From Mucilaginibacter sabulilitoris (GTDB lineage Bacteria > Bacteroidota > Bacteroidia > Sphingobacteriales > Sphingobacteriaceae), in the NCBI RefSeq assembly GCF_034262375.1, contig NZ_CP139558.1:4278001-4342000 (forward strand): a stretch of 64,000 nt of DNA, given 5' to 3'. The notes below the pieces were generated by a model. That model was not told the origin of the DNA, made no database searches, and worked only from the letters and a program-made list of their open reading frames with translations. A program made the translations under genes and the position numbers. Of this stretch, positions 1-7,970 are shown in pieces (within the stretch, counting starts at the first letter, position 1; the number at the start of each line of letters is the position of its first letter).

Positions 1-235
1 GATTGGTAGGCTCAATATGAAAATTACGATTGAAGAATGTTTTATGGCCGTGCCGTTTTTCGCGAATGTAATTGGCTAAAACGCCCAGATAACCCAGGTC
101 TCCCTGTTCATACAATATTACGCCTTCATCAAAGGTGATGCGTTGATTGTTTAGTACTTTTTCGGCAATGTGCTTTAAATCAGCGGACAAATCCGGATTT
201 TGCAATAATAACTGTAAATTACCTTCAGCTTCCAT
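1..235 (-). CDS. mqnE: Aminofutalosine synthase MqnE, N-terminal part (cut by window edge)
   Basis: The minus strand from an ATG at 235 is open to the window edge and gives 78 residues. They contain RITFDEGVILYEQGDLGYLG, then LANYIREKRHGHKTFFNRNFHIEPTN. This is the typical start of the radical SAM MqnE/CofH-type family, which adds a radical SAM-derived adenosyl group to a chorismate-derived substrate in the futalosine route to menaquinone. The CxxxCxxC iron-sulfur motif would follow just outside the window, so it cannot be checked. MqnC is the nearest alternative; the spacing and the REKRHG stretch favour MqnE. The assignment is family recognition from a fragment. Confidence 0.72.
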   Translation of the reverse strand, partial: MEAEGNLQLLLQNPDLSADLKHIAEKVLNNQRITFDEGVILYEQGDLGYLGVLANYIREKRHGHKTFFNRNFHIEPTN

Positions 236-328
236 GTAAAAAACTTTGGGCAAATGTACTAAAAAGGATAAAACTATGCTTAATAAGATAATTCATTGCC
301 CAACCAGAAGTGAGTAATGACATTAAAT

Positions 329-850
329 TTACAGAGCGGTAATTGATGAAATTATAATGCCGGTAACACAATCATCCTGGCAACCTTTTGGCCTATAACC
401 ACAATTAGATATCATGCCGTTGTTGTTTGCTTCAAAATATATATCATTATTTTTAGGATCTACCCTAAGCCAATTGGTGCGTGCCTTTGTATAAATATCA
501 TCTAATGTAAGTAATTCGCCACCTTGGTTACCATGGGTATTCAAGCTCGTGTTTTCTTCATGCCAATGTGCAGTAGTATCTATGGCATGGGTACTATCCG
601 GCCGTACCCGAAGGGAGACGAAATCTCTTGAAACAATTTTACCATTGTTAACGCCGATTTTTATTTCGGCGCTGTAACCGAAAACAGAGCCTTGATTTTG
701 TGTATAGCTATAGGAATTATGAACGCTGCTCTTATAGTTTAACCATGCCTTATAACTTTTATTAAATTCGTTTCCATTAGCGATATCATCTTTTTTACAG
801 CTGTTTAAGCATATTAAAACAATAATGACAGGAATATAAAAGGTTTTCAT
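329..850 (-). CDS. Small secreted lipoprotein, DUF6174-like
   Basis: A 173-residue protein with a lipoprotein signal: a hydrophobic stretch at residues 4-14 ends in the lipobox LNSC (Cys about 18), followed by KKDD. The rest is soluble and predicted to sit in the periplasm or outer-membrane leaflet. A segment around residues 30-80 (KAWLNYKSSVHNSYSYTQ, then EIKIGVNNGKIVS) and a later TLDDIYTKA stretch resemble DUF6174 proteins, a family without known function. Two cysteine pairs near the C-terminus (NCGY, GCQDDC) could form disulfides. It is transcribed away from the sulfur genes and shows no functional link to its neighbours. Confidence 0.6.
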   Translation of the reverse strand: MKTFYIPVIIVLICLNSCKKDDIANGNEFNKSYKAWLNYKSSVHNSYSYTQNQGSVFGYSAEIKIGVNNGKIVSRDFVSLRVRPDSTHAIDTTAHWHEENTSLNTHGNQGGELLTLDDIYTKARTNWLRVDPKNNDIYFEANNNGMISNCGYRPKGCQDDCVTGIIISSITAL

Positions 851-946
851 GATTCAGGCTTTTTTGGAATATTACGCAAAAAAATCCCCGCATGCTACAC
901 CTAATAAAAATAATCTTATTTAATTTGGCCGGATATCATATACAAA

Positions 947-2062
947 ATGAAAACTGAAACTATAGCAATACACGCCGGAAATAAGAAGGATGAATCGTCG
1001 AAAGCTGTAATACAGCCAATTATATTATCAACCACCTTTGAACGTGGTATTGATGGTGATTTTCCAGGCGGGCATATCTACAGTCGTTCATCAAACCCTA
1101 ACCGGGAATCGTTGGAGAATGTACTTGCCAAATTAGAAGGCGGCGCCGATGCTGCGTCTTTTTCTTCGGGCAATGCAGCAGGCATGTCAGTATTTCAGTC
1201 GTTGGCGCCGGGTACGCATGTTATAGCTCCCGATGATATGTATCATGGGTTACGTAACCAGCTTAAAAATTTGTTCGCTGATATTTTAACTTTTGATTTT
1301 ATTGATGTTAACAACACCACAATACTACAGCAGCATATTAAGCCTGAAACCGGTTTAATATGGGTTGAAACCCCATCAAATCCGCTGCTTAAAATAACCG
1401 ATATTAAAAAGATAGTGGCCATTGCCAAACCTAAAGGTATTAAAGTAGCTTGCGATAACACTTTTGCCACGCCCATTTGTCAGCAGCCCATTACTTTAGG
1501 TGCTGATCTGGTAATGCACTCAGCCACAAAATATTTTGGCGGTCACAGCGACCTAATGGGTGGCGCATTAATTACCGCCGAAAAAAATGAATGGTGGGCT
1601 AAGATACGCCAGGTACAGGAAATGGGTGGCGCTATCCCCTCTCCAACCGATTGCTATATGCTGGCCCGCAGCATCAAAACCCTGCCTTACCGGGTTAAGG
1701 GCCATGTGCATAATGCACAGTTGTTAGCGGAGTTTTTAGAAAAACATCCGGGAGTTGAAAAGGTAATGTATCCGGGGTTGCCGTCTCATCCACAGTACGC
1801 TATTGCCAAAGAGCAGATGCTGGCGTTTGGAGGAATGTTATCTTTTATTGTTAGAGGCGATGAAGAACACACCCGCACTGTAATAAATAAACTGCAACTA
1901 TTTACCAGGGCCACAAGCCTTGGCGGAGTTGAAAGCCTGGTTGAGCACCGGGCAACTGTTGAGGGGCCTGATACCAAAACACCACGAAATTTGCTTAGGG
2001 TATCTGTGGGTTTAGAGCATATCGACGATTTGGTAGCTGATTTGGATCAGGCGTTGTCCTGA
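947..2062 (+). CDS. Trans-sulfuration enzyme (cystathionine gamma-synthase / beta-lyase family)
   Basis: A 371-residue PLP enzyme of the Cys/Met metabolism family. Visible family motifs are YSRSSNPNRESLE (about 45-57), the SSGNAAGMSVF glycine-rich region, SNPLLKITDI, DNTFATPICQQP and the PLP-lysine motif HSATKYFGGHSD with Lys195. The SLGGVESLVEHRAT stretch near the C-terminus is typical of cystathionine gamma-synthases and lyases. It probably interconverts activated homoserine, cysteine, cystathionine and homocysteine in the cytoplasm. Synthase cannot be told from lyase by eye. It sits upstream of the SAM riboswitch, so it is not part of that transcript, although it joins the same pathway. 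Confidence 0.88.
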   Translation: MKTETIAIHAGNKKDESSKAVIQPIILSTTFERGIDGDFPGGHIYSRSSNPNRESLENVLAKLEGGADAASFSSGNAAGMSVFQSLAPGTHVIAPDDMYHGLRNQLKNLFADILTFDFIDVNNTTILQQHIKPETGLIWVETPSNPLLKITDIKKIVAIAKPKGIKVACDNTFATPICQQPITLGADLVMHSATKYFGGHSDLMGGALITAEKNEWWAKIRQVQEMGGAIPSPTDCYMLARSIKTLPYRVKGHVHNAQLLAEFLEKHPGVEKVMYPGLPSHPQYAIAKEQMLAFGGMLSFIVRGDEEHTRTVINKLQLFTRATSLGGVESLVEHRATVEGPDTKTPRNLLRVSVGLEHIDDLVADLDQALS

Positions 2063-2097
2063 GGCGAAAGGTAAGATAAAAGGTTTTTAATGTCGAC

Positions 2098-2180
2098 TAT
2101 TGAATGCTGAATTTTGAATATCGAAATAGCATTTTCTTTTATTAATTCATCATTTGATATTCGGTGTTCGATGTTCAATA
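2098..2180. repeat. Imperfect intergenic inverted repeat
   Basis: Two 26-nt arms (2098-2123 and 2155-2180) are imperfect reverse complements separated by 31 nt. Both carry the TATTGAA and GAATATC type words. The element sits in the gap after the trans-sulfuration gene and could fold in RNA as a 3-prime hairpin. It looks like a degenerate intergenic palindrome rather than a classic terminator, because no clear T-run follows. Confidence 0.45.
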
Positions 2181-2265
2181 TTGTTTAATTTTTCCCTTCA
2201 TTATTCAAAATTTGATAGCCCTTTTACCCTTAACCCTTCGCCTTTAACCTAAATATAAAATTTAA

Positions 2266-2298
2266 TTTGGTATTTTAATTAATATCCGCTTATCTTTG
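2266..2298 (+). promoter_or_regulatory. Bacteroidota-type promoter upstream of SAM riboswitch
   Basis: TTTG at 2266-2269 and TATCTTTG at 2291-2298 match the Bacteroidota primary sigma consensus (TTTG, about 19-21 nt, TAnnTTTG) with a 21-nt spacer. Transcription would start near 2305, placing the SAM riboswitch at the 5-prime end of the mRNA for the leader peptide, metY, metX and hom. Confidence 0.65.
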
Positions 2299-2359
2299 AA
2301 ACATTATTTGGTAGTAATACCATGATCAATTCTCCGCAATAGTTCGGGTGTTGATTTAT

Positions 2360-2454
2360 AAAGAAGCGGCGAGAGATCAGGCTCAGCGACCCGCTGGCAA
2401 CCCTTCAATTTTGAAGAAGGTGCCAATTCCTGTCCCGGAAAATAACCCCGGGGA
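2360..2454 (+). promoter_or_regulatory. SAM-I (S-box) riboswitch
   Basis: The core has the S-box order of conserved blocks: GAGAGATCAGGCTC (2371-2384), GCGACCCGCTGGCAACCC (2386-2403), a P3-type hairpin CTTCAA/TTGAAG (2403-2416), GGTGCCAATTCCTG (2419-2432), and a G/C-rich stem CCCGG...CCGGG (about 2434-2453). These match the SAM-I aptamer blocks, in a variant with a shortened P2. It precedes metY/metX/hom, where SAM repression is expected. No strong intrinsic terminator follows before the small ORF at 2471, so control may act on translation initiation or by Rho; that part is inference. Confidence 0.82.
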
Positions 2455-2470
2455 ATATAAATTTATAACC

Positions 2471-2581
2471 ATGAAAAGTTTAGTTAAAATTTCTACAAGC
2501 AACATTTCTGAAACCTCAAACGGTACTATACAAAATATTAGCTTCAATATTGGCTGTATTTGTATGTGTTGCTGCTGTTGA
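2471..2581 (+). CDS. Cys-rich leader peptide between SAM riboswitch and metY
   Basis: An ATG 17 nt after the riboswitch opens a 36-codon ORF. The peptide is Ser/Asn/Ile-rich, then ends FNIGCICMCCCC and UGA: six Cys codons and one Met codon within the last eight. This is not a known protein family to me. Cysteine runs in short upstream ORFs act as cysteine-responsive attenuators in mycobacteria (poly-Cys leader peptides), so a sulfur-sensing leader is a reasonable guess here, ahead of the sulfhydrylase gene. Downstream, CTTTTC (2601-2606) can pair with GAAAAG (2613-2618), and CCGGT (2633-2637) with ACCGG (2648-2652). The same frame stays open past UGA to TAA at 2687-2689. Translation is unproven. 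Confidence 0.6.
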   Translation: MKSLVKISTSNISETSNGTIQNISFNIGCICMCCCC

Positions 2582-2714
2582 TTGACCAAACGCGTTCAAT
2601 CTTTTCAACTGCGAAAAGCACGTGTTTTAAAACCGGTACAGATCATTACCGGAATTGCCAAAGTCCATCAGATCATCAAAAAAATTTAATTAAACACCTT
2701 AAAAACGTACTATT

Positions 2715-4031
2715 ATGTCTGCCAGCAATTTAAAATTCGAAACCTTACAATTACATGCCGGTCAGGAAGTTGATGCAACTACCGGCGCCCGGGCTGTTCC
2801 GCTTTATCAAACCACATCTTATGTATTTAATAATGCCGAGCATGGTGCCAACCTTTTCGCGCTAAAAGAATTTGGCAATATTTATACCCGCATCATGAAC
2901 CCTACTACTGATGTTTTTGAAAAACGGATAGCGGCTTTAGAGGGTGGCGTTGCAGCATTGGCCACGGCTTCGGGTCAGGCATCGCAATTTCTGGCTTTAA
3001 ATAATATAATGCAAGCTGGCGATAATTTTGTAACCTCTCCTTTTTTATATGGAGGTACTTATAATCAGTTTAAAGTTGCCTTTAAGCGTTTGGGTATTGA
3101 GGCTCGTTTTGCCAAAGATGATACTGCCGAAAGTCTGGAGACTTTAATTGACGATAAAACCAAAGCTATATTCCTGGAAACCGTAGGTAATCCAGGTTTC
3201 ACTATTGCCGATTTTGATAAAGTGGGTGCTTTGGCAAAAAAGCACGATTTACCTTTAATAGTTGATAATACTTTCGGGGCAGCAGGATACCTGTTTCGCC
3301 CGCTTGATCATGGGGCACATATTGTTGTGCAGTCATCTACCAAATGGATAGGCGGTCATGGTACTACAATAGGCGGTGTAATTGTTGATGGTGGCAATTA
3401 CAACTGGGCAAACGGCAAGTTTCCGCAATTTACAGAGCCATCAGAAGGCTATCACGGCCTTGTATTTTCTGATGTATTTGGTATTGGCGGGCCATTTGGC
3501 AATATTCAATTCATTATACGGGCCCGTGTAGAAGGGCTACGTGATTTTGGTCCGGCGCAAGCTCCGTTTAATTCATGGCTGAATATACAGGGCTTGGAAA
3601 CACTTTCATTACGTGTACAGCGCCATGTTGATAATGCACTTGAGCTGGCTAAATGGCTGGAACAGCATCCGCAAGTGGTCTCGGTTAATTATCCTGGCCT
3701 GCCGTCATCTCCATACCATGTATTGGCCAAAAAATATTTAAAAAATGGTTTTGGTGGTGTATTGTCATTTGAAATTAAAGGCGATAAACAACAGGCAAGC
3801 AACTTTATCGACAGTTTACAATTAGTAAGTCACCTGGCTAATTTAGGTGATGCCAAAACATTGATCATTCAGCCATCGGCAACCACGCATCAGCAATTAT
3901 CTGATGCCGAACAACTATCTGCCGGGGTTACGCCGGCAGGGTTACGCGTATCGGTAGGTATTGAACATATTGATGATATAAAAGCCGATTTTGAACAGGC
4001 TTTTGCCAAAATAAAGCAGCTTGCTGCATAG
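2715..4031 (+). CDS. metY: O-acetylhomoserine sulfhydrylase
   Basis: A 438-residue PLP enzyme that makes homocysteine from O-acetylhomoserine and sulfide. It begins with the family-typical ETLQLHAGQEVDATTGARAVP and has YTRIMNPTTDVFEKR, DNTFGAAGYLFRP and the PLP-lysine motif QSSTKWIGGHGTT with Lys210. Its length of about 430-440 and the internal insertions (RFPQFTEPSEGYHG-like region) distinguish it from the shorter cystathionine synthases, such as the 371-residue paralog at 947-2062. It is the first large gene behind the SAM riboswitch and Cys-rich leader, and is followed by metX, which makes its substrate. Confidence 0.93.
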   Translation: MSASNLKFETLQLHAGQEVDATTGARAVPLYQTTSYVFNNAEHGANLFALKEFGNIYTRIMNPTTDVFEKRIAALEGGVAALATASGQASQFLALNNIMQAGDNFVTSPFLYGGTYNQFKVAFKRLGIEARFAKDDTAESLETLIDDKTKAIFLETVGNPGFTIADFDKVGALAKKHDLPLIVDNTFGAAGYLFRPLDHGAHIVVQSSTKWIGGHGTTIGGVIVDGGNYNWANGKFPQFTEPSEGYHGLVFSDVFGIGGPFGNIQFIIRARVEGLRDFGPAQAPFNSWLNIQGLETLSLRVQRHVDNALELAKWLEQHPQVVSVNYPGLPSSPYHVLAKKYLKNGFGGVLSFEIKGDKQQASNFIDSLQLVSHLANLGDAKTLIIQPSATTHQQLSDAEQLSAGVTPAGLRVSVGIEHIDDIKADFEQAFAKIKQLAA

Positions 4032-4090
4032 TTTAATATAGTTTTTTAAGTGAAATAGTAAAGTTATAACGGGATGCGATTGTTAGAAAG

Positions 4091-4159
4091 TAATAAGTAT
4101 TAAGTGATGAGTATTGAGTTCGCTTTTTCAACTCAATACTCATCACTCACTACTCAAAA
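4091..4159. repeat. Long hairpin-forming inverted repeat between metY and metX
   Basis: Arms of about 30 nt (4091-4120 and 4130-4159) surround a 9-nt loop. The inner 18 bp (4103-4120 with 4130-4147) are perfectly complementary and the outer part is imperfect. In mRNA this would form a very stable hairpin between metY and metX. No T-run follows on the plus strand. It could be a mobile-type palindromic repeat, an mRNA stability element, or a partial terminator lowering metX/hom expression. Confidence 0.7.
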
Positions 4160-4193
4160 CTACCAGTCGCTCCCGGGATAACAAAACAAAAGA

Positions 4194-5249
4194 ATGAATA
4201 CAGAGATATTTAAGTACACACAAACGTTTGAGTTCGAATCGGGCCAGGAAATACAGGATCTGGAAATTGGTTTTCATACTTATGGAAGGTTAAATAAAGA
4301 AAAGGATAATGTTGTATGGGTATGCCACGCACTTACCGCCAACGCCGATGTTTTTGACTGGTGGAAAGGTTTTGCCGGTACAGGTCACCTATTTAATCCT
4401 GAGGAACATTTTATTGTGTGTGCCAATATATTGGGGTCGCCTTATGGCACAACTAACCCGCTTAGTATTAATCCGGTAACCGGGCAACCATATTATCAGG
4501 CGTTTCCCCAATTTACAATAAGGGATATTGTTAAGGCACATCAATTACTGGCAGATCATTTACAGATAGATCATATACATATTTTGATAGGTGGTTCGCT
4601 TGGCGGGCAACAAGCTATTGAATGGGCTATTATAGAGCCCGAACGTATTAAAAATCTTATACTGATTGCGACCAACGCACGCCACTCACCATGGGGAATC
4701 GCGTTTAACGAATCTCAACGCCTGGCTATCAGTACCGATCGTACTTTTTATGCCAACACACCCGATGGAGGTCAAAAAGGACTTAAAGCGGCGCGAAGCA
4801 TAGCCCTGCTCTCCTATCGCGGTTATAAAACCTATTCGGTAACCCAGCAGGAAGAAACTGATGGCAAAACAGATGATTACCGTGCGGCTACGTATCAAAA
4901 CTATCAGGGGCAAAAACTGGTGAACAGGTTTAATGCTTATAGCTACTGGTACCTGACCAAAACCATGGATTCGCACAATGTGGGCCGTAACCGCAGCAGC
5001 GTTGAAAAAGCATTGAGTCTGATTAAAGCACGTACGCTGGTAATCGGCATTAAATCAGATGTCTTATTCCCCATTGAAGAACAACAATATTTATTTCATC
5101 ATATACCTAAATCGGCCTTTGCCGAACTGGATTCATTTTACGGCCACGATGGTTTCCTGATCGAAACAGAGGCTTTAACAAATATTATTACATCGTTTTT
5201 TAAAACTGATGTAAAAGGAAAAATTATAGAATTGCAACGTACAGCGTAA
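4194..5249 (+). CDS. metX: Homoserine O-acetyltransferase
   Basis: A 351-residue alpha/beta-hydrolase-fold acyltransferase that activates homoserine for methionine synthesis. The nucleophile elbow GGSLGGQQAIEW places Ser135; Asp289 (GIKSDVLFP) and His318 (FYGHDGFL) complete the expected triad. VCHALTANADVFDWW and the CANILGSPYGTTNP substrate-loop motif are typical of MetX. Acetyl versus succinyl donor specificity cannot be settled by eye, but the adjacent O-acetylhomoserine sulfhydrylase supports acetyl. Its stop overlaps the start of the homoserine dehydrogenase gene by one base (TAATG), implying translational coupling. Confidence 0.92.
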   Translation: MNTEIFKYTQTFEFESGQEIQDLEIGFHTYGRLNKEKDNVVWVCHALTANADVFDWWKGFAGTGHLFNPEEHFIVCANILGSPYGTTNPLSINPVTGQPYYQAFPQFTIRDIVKAHQLLADHLQIDHIHILIGGSLGGQQAIEWAIIEPERIKNLILIATNARHSPWGIAFNESQRLAISTDRTFYANTPDGGQKGLKAARSIALLSYRGYKTYSVTQQEETDGKTDDYRAATYQNYQGQKLVNRFNAYSYWYLTKTMDSHNVGRNRSSVEKALSLIKARTLVIGIKSDVLFPIEEQQYLFHHIPKSAFAELDSFYGHDGFLIETEALTNIITSFFKTDVKGKIIELQRTA

Positions 5250-6484
5250 TGAGTAAAAAGTTAAATATAGGATTATTTGGATTTGGGGTAGTTGGTCAGG
5301 GATTGTATGATATTATCAAAACCAAACATCTGAACATAGAGATAGTAAAATTTGCTATAAAGGATCCGAATAAAAAACGTACACTACCGGCTGAATTATT
5401 TACAACTGATAAAGATGAGTTGCTGAATAACCCCGAGATAAACACTATTGTAGAATTGATAAATGATACAGAAGCAGCATTTGAAATAGTTTCGAGAGCA
5501 TTAAGCTCCGGTAAAAATGTAGTATCTGCCAGTAAAAAAATGATCGCTCTCCATTTGGAAGAATTGATAGAGCTGCAGCATAAACATGGTACCTCGTTAT
5601 TATACGAGGGTGCGGTTTGCGGCAGTATCCCGATTATCCGCAACCTGGAAGAATATTATGATAATGAATTACTGCATTCTATCAGTGGTATTTTTAATGG
5701 TTCGTCAAATTACATACTGTCCAAAGGATTTATAGAAGGTTTAGATTATAACAGCGCCCTGAAACAAGCTCAAGATCTGGGTTTTGCTGAAACCGATCCG
5801 ACTAGTGATGTTGGAGGCTTTGATGCCAAATATAAGCTGGTAATTGCTGCCGCGCATGCTTATGGTGTAATTGTAGAGCCCGACGAAGTATTTAATTTAG
5901 GTATCCAAAATCTTGGTGCCCAGGATTTGCAATACGCTCGTGAAAAGAACCTGAAAATTAAACTGGTGCCGGTAGCCAAAGAGCTTGATGAAAGAAATGT
6001 GGCCCTGTTTGTATTACCCAAATTTGTAAACGAAACCGAGTTTTTATACAACGTAGAATATGAATATAACGGTGTAACTGTACAGGCGGCTTTTGCCGAT
6101 CAGCAGTTCTTTTTTGGAAAAGGTGCTGGTGGCCACCCTACCGGCTCGGCAGTGTTATCGGATATAGCTGCATTACGCTACAATTATCAATACGAGTATA
6201 AAAAGGCAAAGGAAAAAACAGACCTTAACTTTACCAACAATATTGAATTGAACATCTACCTCAGATATGATGACGAAAGTTTAGTTGAAGCATTAAATTT
6301 TGAACATATACAGGAACGCTATTATTCAGGTAATTATAAGTTTGTTATCGGAAAAATCAATTTGCAAAATCTGATCGACAATCAAAACCGTATATCTGAA
6401 AGCAAGGCATTTATCGCTTTTGCCGATCAGCTCACCGGGGTTAGCTTAGCATCGGCATCAAAACAAGCTGCCGAAGCTGTATAA
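5249..6484 (+). CDS. hom: Homoserine dehydrogenase
   Basis: A 411-residue NAD(P)H-dependent enzyme reducing aspartate semialdehyde to homoserine, the substrate of MetX. The N-terminus has the Rossmann motif GLFGFGVVGQGLY (about 9-20). The central family signature region includes ISGIFNGSSNYILS, then GFAETDPTSDVGGFDAKYKLVIAA with catalytic Lys. There is no aspartate kinase fusion, and the C-terminal tail is short with no obvious standard ACT domain. Its start overlaps the metX stop by one base, so metY-metX-hom probably form one SAM-controlled unit that channels carbon into methionine. Confidence 0.92.
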   Translation: MSKKLNIGLFGFGVVGQGLYDIIKTKHLNIEIVKFAIKDPNKKRTLPAELFTTDKDELLNNPEINTIVELINDTEAAFEIVSRALSSGKNVVSASKKMIALHLEELIELQHKHGTSLLYEGAVCGSIPIIRNLEEYYDNELLHSISGIFNGSSNYILSKGFIEGLDYNSALKQAQDLGFAETDPTSDVGGFDAKYKLVIAAAHAYGVIVEPDEVFNLGIQNLGAQDLQYAREKNLKIKLVPVAKELDERNVALFVLPKFVNETEFLYNVEYEYNGVTVQAAFADQQFFFGKGAGGHPTGSAVLSDIAALRYNYQYEYKKAKEKTDLNFTNNIELNIYLRYDDESLVEALNFEHIQERYYSGNYKFVIGKINLQNLIDNQNRISESKAFIAFADQLTGVSLASASKQAAEAV

Positions 6485-6506
6485 TAACATTTAAGTTGTT
6501 TGTGAT

Positions 6507-6534
6507 AAAAAGGCTCCATACTTGGAGCCTTTTT
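6507..6534. terminator. Bidirectional intrinsic terminator (hom / gpmA)
   Basis: An 11-bp perfect stem (6507-6517 with 6524-6534) around a 6-nt loop has an A-run on its 5-prime side and a T-run on its 3-prime side. It can end transcription of hom on the plus strand and gpmA on the minus strand. Confidence 0.9.
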
Positions 6535-6548
6535 CATTTCTATATAGT

Positions 6549-7238
6549 TTAATCAAGATAGTAATGTCTGATCTGGTTCAGTCCGTGGTCAAGTTCATAC
6601 ACCCATGGTGTAGCAGTAGGTATTTCAAGCTTGCTTACATCCTCGTCGCTAAGGTTATCAATGTATTTTATTAATGAACGTAAACTGTTGCCATGTGCTA
6701 CTACAATTACCTTCTGATTTCGCCGCATGGTGTTTACTATGGTTTCGTTCCAGAAAGGTAGTACCCTATCCATCGTTTCGCTCAGGTTTTCGGTTAATGG
6801 CAGTTCACGGTCTGTAAGATCCTTATACCGAAGATCATGTCCTGGGTAACGGGGATCTTCCTTAGTTATAGCTGGCGGATGCTCATTTGGGTCGCGCCGC
6901 CACTTTTGTACCTGTTCAAGCCCATATTTAGCAATGGCGTCATCCTTATTCATGCCCTGCAGATCGCCGTAGAAACGTTCATTCAGGCGCCATGATTTTT
7001 CAACAGGTATCCATAGGTGATCAAGCTCCTCTAACACAAAGTGCATCGTTTTTATTGATCGTTTTAAATAGGATGTAAAACCGGCATCAAAATTATATCC
7101 GTTCTTTTTTAATATGCGACCTGCATTTTTGGCCTGTATGTATCCATTTTCAGATAAATCAACATCTTCCCAGCCGGTAAAGCGGTTTTCCAGGTTCCAT
7201 TCGCTTTCGCCATGTCGTACTAATACTATTTTTTGCAT
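6549..7238 (-). CDS. gpmA: 2,3-bisphosphoglycerate-dependent phosphoglycerate mutase
   Basis: A 229-residue histidine phosphatase superfamily enzyme interconverting 3- and 2-phosphoglycerate in glycolysis. The phospho-acceptor motif LVRHGESEWN contains His9. RFTGWEDVDLSENG, RLNERFYGDLQGMNKDDA and the second-histidine motif VVAHGNSLRSLIKY match GpmA over its whole length. It is a single gene convergent with hom and divergent from the acetate transporter gene. Nothing unusual. Confidence 0.95.
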   Translation of the reverse strand: MQKIVLVRHGESEWNLENRFTGWEDVDLSENGYIQAKNAGRILKKNGYNFDAGFTSYLKRSIKTMHFVLEELDHLWIPVEKSWRLNERFYGDLQGMNKDDAIAKYGLEQVQKWRRDPNEHPPAITKEDPRYPGHDLRYKDLTDRELPLTENLSETMDRVLPFWNETIVNTMRRNQKVIVVAHGNSLRSLIKYIDNLSDEDVSKLEIPTATPWVYELDHGLNQIRHYYLD

Positions 7239-7343
7239 AGGTATTTATTTAACATAAAAGTAACTGTTCAGTTGTAAAAAAAATTGTATAATATTTATAA
7301 ATCAATTAGATTGCGGTAAACCAATAAAAAACTTCAACCTATT

Positions 7344-7934
7344 ATGATTCCTACTACACCAGTAACGGTAAAAGATGGCATTGCCAATCCCGCTCCTCTT
7401 GGTCTTTGTGCTTTTGGCATGACTACTGTATTGTTAAACATTCACAATGCCGGTTTTTTTGAAATGAACACCATGATATTAGCCATGGGCATATTTTATG
7501 GCGGACTGGCCCAGGTTATTGCTGGTGTTATTGAAGCCAAAAAGAATAATACGTTTGGCTTAACCGCATTTACATCTTACGGCTTCTTCTGGCTTTCGTT
7601 GGTAGGTCTGCTGGTTATGCCTAAACTGGGTTGGGGAGCTGCTCCATCAGAAGGTGCAATGTGCGCCTATTTAAGTATATGGGGAGTATTTACCTTATTG
7701 TTGTTTTTCGGCACTTTAAAACTAAACAGGGCGCTGCAATTTGTTTTTGCCTCATTAACCATATTATTCTTTTTGCTGGTAGCAGGTGATGCTACCGGAA
7801 ATAGCGACATAAAGCATCTGGCTGGATATGAAGGTATCATCTGCGGGGCATCGGCCATATATACCGGTATTGCTAATGTACTGAACGAAATTTATGGCAA
7901 GGTTGTAATGCCCGTAGGCCCTGTTAATGTTTAA
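7344..7934 (+). CDS. satP: Acetate/succinate uptake transporter, GPR1/FUN34/YaaH (SatP) family
   Basis: A 196-residue inner-membrane protein with about six hydrophobic segments. The family signature NPAPLGLCAFGMTTVLLNIHNAGF lies near residues 14-37, and the segments AMGIFYGGLAQVIAGVIE and a second-half FTSYGFFWLSLV are typical. Family members are channel-like carriers for acetate and other short acids. The gene is divergent from gpmA and is followed 36 bp later by an AHSA1-type gene that could share its transcript. Confidence 0.88.
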   Translation: MIPTTPVTVKDGIANPAPLGLCAFGMTTVLLNIHNAGFFEMNTMILAMGIFYGGLAQVIAGVIEAKKNNTFGLTAFTSYGFFWLSLVGLLVMPKLGWGAAPSEGAMCAYLSIWGVFTLLLFFGTLKLNRALQFVFASLTILFFLLVAGDATGNSDIKHLAGYEGIICGASAIYTGIANVLNEIYGKVVMPVGPVNV

Positions 7935-7970
7935 TTTAAAAGCTAAAATTAATTCTGCTAAATTGCGCAG

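Noticed and set aside
2394..2402. GGCAACCC near 2395
   Set aside because: It is the conserved GGCAACC block of the SAM-I riboswitch, not a promoter element, and lacks CGT at the right spacing.
2579..2581. UGA of the Cys-rich ORF as a selenocysteine codon
   Set aside because: No convincing SECIS-type hairpin directly after the UGA was seen and the Cys run itself gives a simpler sulfur-sensing explanation.
4483..4489. CGGGCAACC inside metX
   Set aside because: Resembles the -35 part of the proposed ECF motif but has no CGT at 16 nt and no gene start downstream.
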